Positions 56,501-64,000 of a stretch of DNA of 64,000 bases are shown here, one piece after another. The notes below the pieces were generated by a model. That model was given only the letters and a program-made list of their open reading frames with translations, had not been told where the DNA came from and did not search any database. The translations under genes and the position numbers were made by a program. The stretch is from positions 1,724,303 through 1,788,302 of the forward strand of contig JAZAYU010000061.1 in assembly GCA_038501625.1 (NCBI GenBank). The letters are read 5' to 3'. The stretch's first letter is position 1. Each line of letters opens with the position of its first letter. This DNA comes from Corbicula japonica (lineage: Eukaryota; Mollusca; Bivalvia; Venerida; Cyrenidae).

Positions 56501-58454
56501 CAAAATCCAACCCCAAGCTAGGTCTACATGCAAGCTTGATATATCCAAAGTTTCAGCAAGATTGGTTTATCCAAACTAAAAATTACTGACCAAACCTGTG
56601 TTTTTATTTGTAGTAACAGTGACCTTGACCCAACTATCCTCAAATAAATTCCAAGGTATGTCTTCAAGCAAGCTTGCTATAAGCAAAGTTTCAGCATGAT
56701 TGGTTTATTAGAACTGAAGTTATTGACCAGAAACTGTTTTTCTCTTTTTACTAACAGTGACCTTGACTGACCCGAATGCAATCCCAAGCTAGGCCTTCAT
56801 GCAAGCTTGCAATATGCAAAGTTTCAGCAAGATTGGTTTATTAGAACTGAAGTTATTGACCGGAAACTGTTTTTCTATATTTAGTAACCAAATTACGATT
56901 GGTTATCGGCCTGAAACTCCTGTTTGATGCTGCCCGCTCGCCGTACCCCAATCTAATCACAAGGATTTTCGTTGAAAACCTGGTTAACAGGGCATGTTTC
57001 AAAGCTTGCAGAATACCTGATCCATAAACATTAGAGTACAAATATAAAATTTTGGATTGTTTTTATTTGGGTATGTAAGAAAAAGAAAGTTAAATGAGCT
57101 GATGTGTCAGATCACAGCATCTACAAGACATATATTTACACTATACATGTCCCAGAAGAATAATTGCAACTTTTCCTACCTTCTGCAACTCCTCGGGGAA
57201 GTGGTAGCGCAGAATGTCCCATGACTTGCCAGACAGTGCAAACTTCATGTTCGTGTTGTCAATATCAATGTGTATCCCCGACATGTTTCCATCCTGAGCA
57301 CAACATACATTCAGTTATACTTCTTTACATAATCAGTAAAATATTCTAACAATAATAACAGTTAATAAGCAGATTCAGTTCAAATTTCCTTTCTCTAGCT
57401 AGCTTTCTGTCCAGTGTCTAGGAATTGCATTTGCAAAAGGTACTGGGTCGACAAACATTGTAACCATGTTTTAATGTGATGATATTTGTAAAAAGAATTA
57501 AATGAGGTTGTCATTGTTGGTTTTAACCTTTTTTCCCAATTAGGGGGAATAATTCTGTCTGTTTTGCCCCTTAATATAAGCTGATTAATTATAGTGTCAA
57601 AAGGCTATTGCGCTCATCATTAATGAGTTACAAAATCAGTGTAAAAACAAAGTTACTGAAAACAGCGAGAATATGATGAGTAAGATAAATCTGCTGCTAC
57701 TAGTAAAAAGGTATTATTGCATGTGCGACTAGTGTAGATCCAGATCATTTGGGGCGCGTCACGGGAAAAGGTACATTTGGACAATTGACGTCAATTATTG
57801 AAATGACGTCATAAAATTGAGCAGACGACATTATTTATTATGCATTTCGCGGTAAAAATAACGTTTTATTGTCAAAACGTGTAATAAAATCACATTTTAG
57901 TAATAAGAAATTGATTTATGTTTGTAAGTTCTTTCTAAATTTAGTAAAAACTAAAATATCACTAAAAATGACCGAAGGTACCTTTTCCCGTGACGTGCCC
58001 CATTTTGCACATTCAGGCATACTGATCTGGATCAACAGTGGTCGCATCTTGGTCAGAATAACCAATTTAATATAAAAGCAGTTTAAATCCTGATCAAATA
58101 TGCTGGCTGATCTGGATCTAAACTGTTTGTTCACACAATAAAAGCTGTATCTATGGAATAAAGGGTTGAAATTGGAGGGAATTCTCCCACTTTTAAAATT
58201 CTTCTATGTGTTAAGATCAACTTGAGCTTTTAAATTTGTATACAAGTATTATATAAGGAAAGACAACTCCTCCTATACCTTTTCTAAGATGGTGTCTTTC
58301 ACAGACTTGGTAGCATTTTCTTCATAAACAAACTTGATCTGAGGTTGGCCGAAGTCTTTGGATGATATCTGAGCTTCAACTAGGACCACCTTCTCATGTT
58401 TACCAATCATTTTACAGTCGTGTGCCACACTTAATGCTGTCAGCATGTTGTCAC
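44017..58454 (-). CDS. ATP13A3: P5B-type ATPase (ATP13A3-like), 3' part of gene, 11 coding exons
   Basis: Minus-strand coding segments: 58454-58279, 57293-57180, 56281-56202, 55293-55141, 54548-54452, 51708-51636, 51021-50871, 49732-49587, 48561-48473, 45101-45018, 44541-44017; 561 residues. P5B ATPases move polyamines in endosomes and lysosomes (family knowledge for ATP13A2/3). Seen: [16 protein letters not shown] at the start (the TGDN-type motif, its first residues on the missing exon), [60 protein letters not shown] (hinge motif), [20 protein letters not shown], then the C-terminal membrane segments with [20 protein letters not shown] and [12 protein letters not shown]. The tail has NWPPVGGDP, like the ATP13A3 C-terminus, then an extra ~115-residue Ser/Thr/Asn-rich stretch. 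Assignment within ATP13A2-5 is by resemblance only. Actuator, phosphorylation-site and N domains lie outside the window. Confidence 0.93.
44588..44900. mobile_element. family B elements, overlapping copies (ATPase intron)
   Basis: Two or three copies of the 'agatccagatcagctggcac' .. 'cagaaataacctagtgaatc' block in direct repeat, about 115 bp apart. Confidence 0.7.
45018..45101 (-). CDS. ATP13A3: ATP13A-like exon: membrane segment
   Basis: 84 bp, acceptor gttgttgtag, donor GAG|gtacgt: [20 protein letters not shown], then CLLSILLE. Found by frame and phase. Confidence 0.85.
45700..48035. repeat. ~170-bp satellite array (ATPase intron)
   Basis: About 13 units. Each has 'cataatgcataagttatcaa', 'gggccataactctgtgtt', 'aaatggtctgaccggaacaa', 'gcgcatctcctcttggta', 'gtttcattgaaatccatcca' and 'gttgcagagaaatagcg'. 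Fills roughly 70 % of the intron 45102-48472. Minus-strand open frames of 60-97 residues across it are repeat shadows. Confidence 0.92.
48036..48345. mobile_element. GGAC-rich tail and hairpin of the satellite element, then a second element end
   Basis: 48031-48110: 'ggacggacaccgtgacgcc', 'gacggacggacaacgcc' and the hairpin 'ccccctcc..ggcggggggt'. 48121-48345: another element ending 'gacagacggatggacagac' and 'tatgcctcac..gggggcata'. Confidence 0.6.
48473..48561 (-). CDS. ATP13A3: ATP13A-like exon: membrane segment
   Basis: 89 bp, acceptor atattttcag, donor GAG|gtaaca: [20 protein letters not shown], then PEWMQDFLE. Confidence 0.9.
48659..48770. mobile_element. family A element, strongly degenerate
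   Basis: 'gaatggaaaccagtcc' and 'gcaatctgattctttagaac' only. Weak. Confidence 0.35.
49202..49299. mobile_element. family A element, internally deleted
   Basis: 'gggcccaatatcataaaact' and 'agttttatgatcttggaccc' ends; central stem missing. Confidence 0.65.
49587..49732 (-). CDS. ATP13A3: ATP13A-like exon: membrane segment
   Basis: 146 bp, acceptor tttgttacag, donor AAC T|gtaagt: [20 protein letters not shown], then [20 protein letters not shown]. Confidence 0.92.
49797..50036. mobile_element. family B palindromic element, near complete
   Basis: 'aaccttttcctgtatagata' to 'tacctaggaaacggttaaa', with strong arm pairing ('gatccaggtcagccggcac' against 'gtgccggctgatctggatc'). Confidence 0.82.
50871..51021 (-). 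CDS. ATP13A3: ATP13A-like exon: membrane segment
   Basis: 151 bp, acceptor gttgcag, donor CAA TG|gtttgt: [20 protein letters not shown], then [20 protein letters not shown]. Confidence 0.9.
51170..51440. repeat. decayed tandem-core element
   Basis: 'accttgacctatgaggta' occurs twice (51251 and 51278 region), then 'ttgggtcataaagataagcc' and a tail 'acagactgatggatagacag'. Resembles the other GGAC-tailed elements. Confidence 0.45.
51636..51708 (-). CDS. ATP13A3: ATP13A-like exon: membrane segment
   Basis: 73 bp, acceptor tgttttcag, donor ACA T|gtaagt: [20 protein letters not shown]. Confidence 0.88.
51831..52210. mobile_element. foldback element family D, copy 2 (inverted relative to copy 1)
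   Basis: 380 bp, reverse complement of 40777-41157 with few differences. TGACGTCA at 51917 and 51939. Gives the same spurious peptide ([20 protein letters not shown]) as copy 1. Confidence 0.85.
52218..52300. mobile_element. family B fragment
   Basis: 'gatcccagatcagccagcac' and 'catctgatcatcatctac' only. Next to family D copy 2. Confidence 0.5.
52525..52673. repeat. foldback palindrome family E
   Basis: 149 bp, arms of ~70 nt with one substitution and one small indel; outer end AATGATTCTTATTTTGGTGC, centre GCGCTAGCGC. TGACGTCA lies 130 bp to the left (52389). Confidence 0.88.
52911..54101. mobile_element. tandem-core element F, multi-core copy (ATPase intron)
   Basis: 5' end 'gtgttcagctgaacacttgt' + 'gtcgccct', about seven cores of ~140-170 bp ('ggggcataactccatcaaat', 'gtgaccttgacc', 'gcaatataatttgaaagttt', 'aagaaatggcaaagttatag'), tail 'gacggacggacaaagcggtc' and 3' end 'cttcgaaagggcgacaca'. 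TGTGTCGCCCT and AGGGCGACACA are exact inverted repeats. Confidence 0.85.
54452..54548 (-). CDS. ATP13A3: ATP13A-like exon: membrane segment
   Basis: 97 bp, acceptor gttatttcag, donor AAG|gtatca: [20 protein letters not shown], then [12 protein letters not shown]. Confidence 0.92.
55141..55293 (-). CDS. ATP13A3: ATP13A-like exon with GDGAND hinge motif
   Basis: 153 bp, acceptor atatttgcag, donor ATC AG|gtacgc: [20 protein letters not shown] and on to ECVPTVIR. Its acceptor and first bases are repeated in the adjacent intron (55294-55470). Confidence 0.94.
55294..55470. repeat. 30-bp tandem array of splice-acceptor copies
   Basis: Six copies, counting the real one, of 'atacctgcaaatatattaca' with starts at 55293, 55323, 55353, 55383, 55415 and 55445. 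On the minus strand each unit reads 'aatatatttgcag' + 'gtattat..gctatgt', that is the ATPase acceptor plus the start of the exon. Copies 2 and 3 have lost the AG (ctgat), copies 4 to 6 keep it. Confidence 0.88.
55620..56190. repeat. 41-bp minisatellite (ATPase intron)
   Basis: The unit 'gacctaggcaccacaaaccc' + 'attgtggggcaccacagcca' + 'a' is repeated about 13 times with a few length variants. It reaches to within about 15 bp of the splice donor at 56201. Confidence 0.9.
56202..56281 (-). CDS. ATP13A3: ATP13A-like exon with ARMSPDQK
   Basis: 80 bp, acceptor tgatttcag, donor CTT GG|gtaagt: [20 protein letters not shown] and on to LQGL. The donor sits within about 20 bp of a 41-bp minisatellite. 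Confidence 0.92.
56480..56890. repeat. ~145-bp tandem repeat, about 3 units (ATPase intron)
   Basis: Recurring 'catgcaagcttg', 'aaagtttcagcaagattggt', 'gaagttattgacc' and 'taacagtgaccttgac'. Probably the core of another tandem-core element. Confidence 0.75.
57180..57293 (-). CDS. ATP13A3: ATP13A-like exon
   Basis: 114 bp, acceptor gtgctcag, donor AAG|gtagga: [20 protein letters not shown] and on to YHFPEELQK. Confidence 0.9.
57700..58170. mobile_element. family B element split by MITE C
   Basis: Left part 'gtgcgactagtgtagatcc', right part 'ctgatctggatcaacagtgg' to 'tatggaataaagggttga'. Confidence 0.75.
57751..58001. mobile_element. MITE C with 24-bp terminal inverted repeats
   Basis: 251 bp. 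GGGGCGCGTCACGGGAAAAG.. at the left pairs 23/24 with ..CTTTTCCCGTGACGTGCCCC at the right. ATTT on both sides may be the target-site duplication. Holds TGACGTCA at 57786 and 57804; the small open frames in it are fortuitous. Confidence 0.85.
58279..58454 (-). CDS. ATP13A3: ATP13A-like exon with TGDN-type motif
   Basis: Acceptor gtactttcag; begins with 2 nt of a split Gly codon, then [20 protein letters not shown]; donor AAG|gtatag. The preceding exon is not in the window. Confidence 0.92.
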
Positions 58455-58589
58455 CTGAAAGTACACGTACAATCAATAAAGCAATCTAACTGACAACTAG
58501 AGGAGTAAACATCTCTTTCCATCACCTTAGACCAATGCACTGTAATGCACCATGTAAAAACCTATTGCATGCTAAAGACAAGATTATTT

Positions 58590-58640
58590 CGGACGGACGG
58601 ACAATGTGATTTCTATATGCCTCCCTTCGGAGGCATAAAA
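58590..58640. repeat. solo GGAC tail and hairpin
   Basis: 'cggacggacggacaatgtga' followed by the exact hairpin TATGCCTCC-CTTC-GGAGGCATA. Looks like the 3' end of an otherwise missing tandem-core element. Confidence 0.6.
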
Positions 58641-58822
58641 AGCTTATTTTCTTATCACTTTACTCCATATATACATTGAAACCCCTCATTAAGACCCCCT
58701 TGATAATGAGACCACTATTCCAATGTCCCATTTTACAGCTTTCCACCCAAAAATAAAGAGCACCCAACTACTAAGACTACATTTTCCAGTTTCAAAAGTG
58801 GTCTTGATAGCTGGGTTCCACT

Positions 58823-59170
58823 GTATAGGTTTTATTGCATGTGCGATCACTGTAGATCCAGATCAGTAGCACATCCCTGCCATCTGTGCCCAAGGTTATA
58901 AAACTGAGCATGGAAACCAGTCTCAAATCTCAAGCATCTGATTGGCTGAAATGGCGACTGGTCGCCATTTCAGCCAATCAGATGCTTGAGATTTGAGACT
59001 GGTTTCCAAACTCAGCTTTATAACCTTCAGCCCAGATCTGTATCTATATTTGTCGCTTGTTGGTCAGAAATAACATAATGAATGTAAGTGCAGATCTTAA
59101 TCAGATGGCACTTATGATGCCGGGTGATGCCAACTGTTTATGGCTGTTATCTCACGGAGTAAAGGGTCAA
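58823..59170. mobile_element. family B element interrupted by a family A palindrome
   Basis: Family A copy at 58892-59027 (136 bp, loop TG, three arm mismatches) sits between the B halves 'gtagatccagatcagtagca' and 'ggtcagaaataacataatga'. Confidence 0.8.
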
Positions 59171-59860
59171 TATCAAAACTTGAAGAAAATGTGTTGTATA
59201 TACAGGAGAATCAAACTGACCCTAAAACTGAAAACATTAGTTAACAAAACATTGAGATGTTTTTTGATTAAGTATGTGCAATTTATATTATACATAAAAA
59301 ATCCTGTGATGCCCAAAGGCCATGGCTAGGACATCAAGCTGCCAAATACTATGGTGCCAAATACTATGGTGACTATAAAAAGGGGGCATAATTCTTACAC
59401 AATACAACAGAGTAATTGTTCTTAAGTTGAATTGTGAAGATCATAATGGTCATTACATGCACAAAGTTTGTAGCTATTTTCTTTTCTCTCAAGCAAAGCT
59501 ATACTCTGCTGTACCTGCACATAATGTTCACTAAACACTAAGTCCTTCAGAATGAAAAGGAGAGTTATGGTTCTTGTTTCTGATCATAAAGAAGATAATT
59601 ATACACAACAGTATACATATCAGAAATTGGTTTTAATAGGAAATTTACCATACTCTTTTATATGTGATTTCTTATTTTTAAAAGGTAATAATTCTGATAA
59701 AAAGAGGAGTTAAGGCTCCTGTTCTGACATTGCACAAAATAATAATAAACCATAGACTATGGTTTAAGGAAATTCTAATACAGTGTGTACAGAATTACAT
59801 AGACACTTGGCTGCTATTCTGACAGCAAAGTCAAGCTAAACAGCAAATAAGGTAAAGGTT

Positions 59861-60055
59861 TAACCCTTCCTCCATAGACACTCCTTTATTGCGTGGGTGA
59901 ACAGTGTAGATCCAGATCTGCCGGCACAACCGATCAGCATCTGCACTATTGGCTTTTTTATTTAACCAGTGCAGATCCTGATCAGATGTGCCGGCTGATC
60001 TGGATCTACACTGGTCGCACACGCTATAAAAGGCGTAAATATGAAGGAAAAGTTA
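59861..60055. mobile_element. family B palindromic element, partly deleted
   Basis: 'aacccttcctccatagacac' to 'aaatatgaaggaaaagttaa'. Confidence 0.75.
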
Positions 60056-60265
60056 AACCAACAATGCAATAACTGAACAGCAGAAATACAAATAAGGCAA
60101 TCAATAAATTATTAAATATTAGTGAGAACACATGTAAAGTAATAGTTATATTACATGTAATGTAGTCCAATGATTTCCTGTAAAATAATGAATGATAAAT
60201 GTATTATTTTTTTGAACACTTTTCCAGTCATTTAGTCCCATAGCACAGGCCAGAATAACTTGACA

Positions 60266-60478
60266 TGTAACTTAACACTTTTCTTCATCATATACATGAC
60301 CAATGTAGATCCAGATCAGCCTGCAAATAATTGCTACTGGTAGCTGGTCATGAACAACTATGAAATCCAAAAGTTAACAAGTTCCAATTGTTATCAGACT
60401 GCATGGATGTGCAGGCTGTTCTAAATCTACAATGGTAACACATGAAATATAAGCTGTATCCATACAGTAAAGGGTTAA
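60266..60478. mobile_element. family B element, diverged
   Basis: 'gtagatccagatcagcctgc' and 'ggatgtgcaggctgttctaa', ending 'cagtaaagggttaa'. Confidence 0.65.
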
Positions 60479-60609
60479 GAAGGACCACTATCCGAATTAA
60501 ACATAAAACCAAATCTAGATGCTCAGGTCTTACCACCTTATCAAGTATCATCACTGAAAAAGAATGCACACTTTTGTAAACAAAATGTTTTATGCAATAA
60601 CAGCCTAGT

Positions 60610-60755
60610 ACCCAAGGTTATCAAATTGAGCATGGAAACCAGTCTCAAATCTCAAGCATCTGATTAGCTGAAATGGTGACCAGTTGCCATTTCAGCCAAT
60701 CAGATGCTTGAGATTTGAGACTGGATTCCAATTTCAGTTATATAACCTTCTCTGA
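60610..60755. mobile_element. family A palindromic element
   Basis: 'cccaaggttatcaaattgag' and 'tttcagttatataacctt'; centre 'atggtgaccagttgccat'. Confidence 0.78.
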
Positions 60756-60929
60756 TTAGATAGTAGTAATGTCTTGTGACTGTTACATTATAATGTTATC
60801 CACAAACCCAATCAAAGTCAACTCTGATTTAGAGACTTCATTTCAGTTGAATTAGCTAGACACTTCAAAAGCATCTAGCTTGTTCAAATGATCTACAGAA
60901 TATTAATATTTCATGTAACTTGATTTTAG

Positions 60930-61620
60930 CTGTTGAGTGTGTGAATCCATGCAATAGCCTTGAGTGAATGAATCCATCAAAAGCCTTTGAGTGAATCCAT
61001 GCAATAGCCTTTGAGTGAGTGAATCCTTTCAATTGCCTTGAGTGACTGAATCCATGCAAAAGCCTTTGAGTGAGTGAATCCACGCAATAGCCTTGAGTGA
61101 GTGAATCCTTTCAATTGCCTTGAGTGACTAAATCCATGCAAAAGCCTTTGAGTGAGTGAATCCACGCAATAGCCTTGAGTGTGTGAATCCTTTCAATTGC
61201 CTTGAGTGATTAAATCCATGCAAAAGCCTTTGAGTGAGTGAATCCAAACAATAGCCTTGAGTGAGTGAATCTACTCAAGAGCCAAGAGTGAGTGAATCCA
61301 CACAAAAGCCTTGAGTGAGTGAATCCAAGCAATAGCCATGCCTTGAGTGAGTGAATCCACGCAATAGCCTTTGAGTGCGTGAATCCACACAATTGGCTTG
61401 AGTGAGTGAATCCACTCAATAGCCTTGAGTGAGTGAATTCATGCAATAGCCTTGAGTGAGTGAATTCATGCAATAGCATTGAGTGAGTTAATTCATGCAA
61501 TAGCCTTGAATGAGTGAATCCTTGCAATAACCTTGAGCCTCAAGTAAGTAAATTTTTGCAATAGCCTTGAGTGAGTGAATTCATGTCATCTTGAATGCGT
61601 GAATTTGAGCATAATCCTTG
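60930..61620. repeat. 27-bp minisatellite
   Basis: The unit 'gtgaatccatgcaatagcct' + 'tgagtga' is repeated about 24 times with single-base length changes (27/28). Minus-strand open frames with HSRLLHEFT repeats come from the 9-codon period. Confidence 0.92.
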
Positions 61621-61624
61621 AGAG

Positions 61625-62592
61625 AGTTCATGCAACAACAAATGAATGAGGGAATTCATAGAACAGACTAGTGTGGGACAATGCAAATGCCTTACATAAA
61701 ATATTGCAACTGTCTTGTGAGAGTCTGAAGTGAGTGAATACTGCCTCATCCTAACCGAGTGTTCTCCTGCACCAGTTAGTCTACTCCTATTAACAACCTT
61801 GACTGATTAAAAGGCTATGGTTTGAGAAACTCAATCTCTTTGGTTTATTGTCTCCTCTCTTCCGCTGCAGTGCTAACAATTTACTGGCAGAGTACGTAAT
61901 GTTGGCCACTTTTTGCGGTTTTTGTTTAATTACTCTTAAATTTTTTTACGAATCTCTATGAAATTTGGAATGTTTGATCCTGGGTATCTTTGACATAAGA
62001 AGCTGTATGAACTTTATTAGTTGTTTTGTATCTTTGGACACTATATCAATGTTAAATACACCTAGGATCAGCCAGTATTTTCCGGCGGCGGAGTACGTAA
62101 ATATTCGGCCACTCTTTAGAATAGAGTAATACAAAAATACGCATATGAAAATGCGAAAAAATCATCTCACATGAAAAATAAATTAACAAAAAGCCCAAGT
62201 GTAAAGGATTTTGTTTCTACACACCATTTTCACTCCACATATCGTCCGAAATCGATAGCCTTCTGTTGTGCTCCCAGCATTTCGTTCACTCTCCATGAAA
62301 ACGAATAAAAGATCGCCGAAATTCAATACATTGAAACAGGGTCTCTTTATTAAGAGACCCTTATTGAAATGTGTAAAAAAGAACTACAAAATGACCTTTA
62401 GGTTTTCCGGGAATTCGTTCTAAAAATAGAGCTTATTTTATTTATAAAACGAGGCCCTTCAGGGGTACCCCATATCAGCTGTTCGGTACAGACCGTTCCG
62501 GTGGTACATGTACTATTTCGTGCGGTTTCTAATCTGTAAAGAAAGAACTCGTAGATCAGTTTAGAAATACGCTAGTCTAATATCTTGAAAAT
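61625..62592. other. no gene recognised
   Basis: Likely intron of the ATPase gene. The related phrases 'ggcagagtacgtaatgttgg' (61887) and 'ggcggagtacgtaaatattc' (62087) suggest a ~200-bp duplication. Confidence 0.45.
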
Positions 62593-62593
62593 G

Positions 62594-62594
<1 letters not shown>

Positions 62595-62631
<37 letters not shown>
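62595..62631. repeat. TA dinucleotide microsatellite
   Basis: Uninterrupted TA repeat of about 18 units. Confidence 0.95.
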
Positions 62632-62634
<3 letters not shown>

Positions 62635-62689
62635 ATTGCATTATTTTTCTAAAACTTACGCTACTACTAGAGTTCGAACAGAAGATCTT

Positions 62690-63740
62690 TTCGCGAGAAG
62701 AAGAAATAACTGCGAAAAGAAGAAATATCTTTCTTATTTATTGGCCGATTTTAAAAATTTCTTTTTTTAAATGAAAGATCAGGAAGAAATACATGAGTAA
62801 ACATAAATTCATGATATTTCAATAAGATATATGCCGAGCAATGGTAATTCATGAAACGCGGTCGCTAATTTGACCGCCTGAAAAGAAGAAATACATGCGA
62901 AAAAAAAGGAATAGCTTTTGTTTTTGTTGACCGATTTTAAAAATTTCTTTTTCAAATGAAAGATAAAGAAAAAGTACACAGGATATAATGAATTCGACAT
63001 ATTTCATTGAGATTTTTTGCCGGGCGATGATAATTCATTAAACGCGGTCGCTAATTTGACCGCCCGAAAATAAGAAATACATGCGAAAATAAGACATATC
63101 TTTTTTATTTGTTGACCGATTTGATTTTTTTTTCAATTAAAGATCAGGAATAATTAGTTAAGATTTCTGTTAAGAAAGGAGGACGCGCTCGGTAATCTGA
63201 GTTCCCGAAAAGAATAAATAATTGCAAAAAGACGGCATATCATTTTTATTTATTGAAAAAAAGGAAAATATTCATATCAGGAATGGCAACATCCAGCAGA
63301 CGAGGTGTTACCACCTTGGAACGGTCAGTGGCAAAACAATCTGCCACTGGGGGTTTAAACAAGGTTCTAGGGTGCACCAACCTCACACTTTATAAAAAAA
63401 TATCTTTTTTAAATAAAAGATCTTAAAAATTTACGCTGGAGGACTTGTCTTTTTGTATTTAATTAAGATCTCTGTCTAGAAATTAGAAAGCCATTAAACA
63501 CGATCGTTATTTTCAGCGCCCGAAAAGAAGAAACAAATGCGAAAAGACAGCATATATTTTCCTTTTATTAACCGATTTGAAATCAAAATATTGTTTATTG
63601 AAAGTTCTGGAAAAATACATTAGAAAACATTAATTCATCTTCTTTTATTAAGATGTATGCCGTGCAATGTTAATTTATTAAACGCGGTTGCTAATTTGAC
63701 GGCCCGAAAAGAAGAAATAACTGTGATAGAAGAATACTTA
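62690..63740. repeat. ~183-bp satellite, about 6 units
   Basis: Recurring 'cgaaaagaagaaat', 'gaccgattttaaaaatttct', 'aaatgaaagatcagg' and 'aaacgcggtcgctaatttga'. 'ccgaaaa' starts lie at about 62877, 63061, 63520 and 63703 (steps of ~183). One unit is lengthened by the insert at 63310-63388. Confidence 0.85.
63300..63395. repeat. dispersed short repeat, copy 2, inside the satellite
   Basis: Same phrases as 12118-12206: 'ttaccacctt', 'cagtggcaaaacaat', 'gccactggggg', 'ggttctagggtgcaccaac'. Its presence inside a satellite unit shows that it moves or was copied in. Confidence 0.6.
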
Positions 63741-64000
63741 TTTTAAATTCTAGCCGGTGATGCGGTCACTCGTTTGGTTGTTCTTAAATAGTCAGAATGT
63801 TAATTGATTCTATTAATTCAATATCATTATAAAATATTATGTCTGATTAATTGATTTATATATACCCGACCTCTTAAAATATTTAACAGATTTAAATTTG
63901 CGATTTCATTTTGACGTTTGCTGAAAGACACTTGATAAAAAAAATTAACTGGACCCTTGGCGAACCTCAAGTTTGGCGCGTGCGCCGTATGACGTCATTT

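Noticed and set aside
60865..61527. HSRLLHEFTHSRLL repeat proteins on the minus strand
   Set aside because: Produced by the 27-bp minisatellite; insertions of 1 bp between units break the frame repeatedly.
58476..64000. Search for the next upstream ATPase exon (ending in a Gly codon split before GDN)
   Set aside because: No stretch on the minus strand showed the expected TG-ending exon with a donor; it probably lies beyond the window.

Overview
This window is nuclear DNA from an animal, most likely a bivalve mollusc. It holds parts or all of four spliced genes. Introns are short to medium with canonical GT..AG ends, no gene is intronless, and about half of the sequence is non-coding repeats. 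The bivalve call rests on three things: the dense short palindromic repeats, the tandem-core elements with phrases such as 'ggccataactctg' and 'cggacggac' tails, and the HSPA12-type Hsp70 and C-type lectin genes, both large families in bivalves. I cannot name the species.

Layout. (1) 1-14104, + strand: the last 17 coding exons of vigilin (HDLBP), about 1,093 residues, running from the second half of KH1 through KH14 to the stop codon. The N-terminal ~180 residues lie left of the window. (2) 14105-21349: vigilin 3' UTR, then palindromic elements and a 1.4 kb minisatellite with a 57-bp unit that stops about 200 bp before the next gene. (3) 21350-29744, + strand: a complete secreted C-type lectin, 7 exons and 357 residues (signal peptide, Cys-containing module, Thr-rich mucin-like linker, one C-type lectin domain). 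Its 4.7 kb first intron holds a giant inverted repeat with arms of 1.0-1.35 kb. (4) 29867-34037, - strand: a complete HSPA12-like Hsp70 relative, 6 coding exons and 599 residues, tail-to-tail with the lectin; the stop codons are only 122 bp apart. (5) 34040-44016: no gene recognised; palindromic elements, a GAT microsatellite and a 63-bp minisatellite. (6) 44017-58454, - strand: the last 11 coding exons (561 residues) of a P5B-type ATPase close to ATP13A3, from the TGDN-type motif to a long Ser/Thr-rich tail; the ATP-binding half and N-terminus lie right of the window. Its introns are loaded with satellites and foldback elements. (7) 58455-64000: probably intron of the same ATPase gene, with no exon recognised; repeats, a 27-bp minisatellite and a ~183-bp satellite.

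The four genes do not form a pathway: an RNA-binding KH protein, a secreted lectin, a chaperone-like ATPase and a polyamine-type transport ATPase. What ties the window together is its repeat landscape: at least five families of near-perfect palindromes or MITE-like elements (named A to E here) and several families with internal tandem cores. No transposase, reverse transcriptase or helicase coding sequence is visible, so all of these elements look non-autonomous.

The most interesting local structures are: a run of duplicated 3' splice sites abutting the ATPase exon that encodes its GDGAND motif; the giant hairpin in the lectin intron; a perfect 67-bp inverted repeat with a 2-nt loop in a vigilin intron; nested palindromic elements; and the likely antisense overlap of the lectin and HSPA12-like 3' ends.
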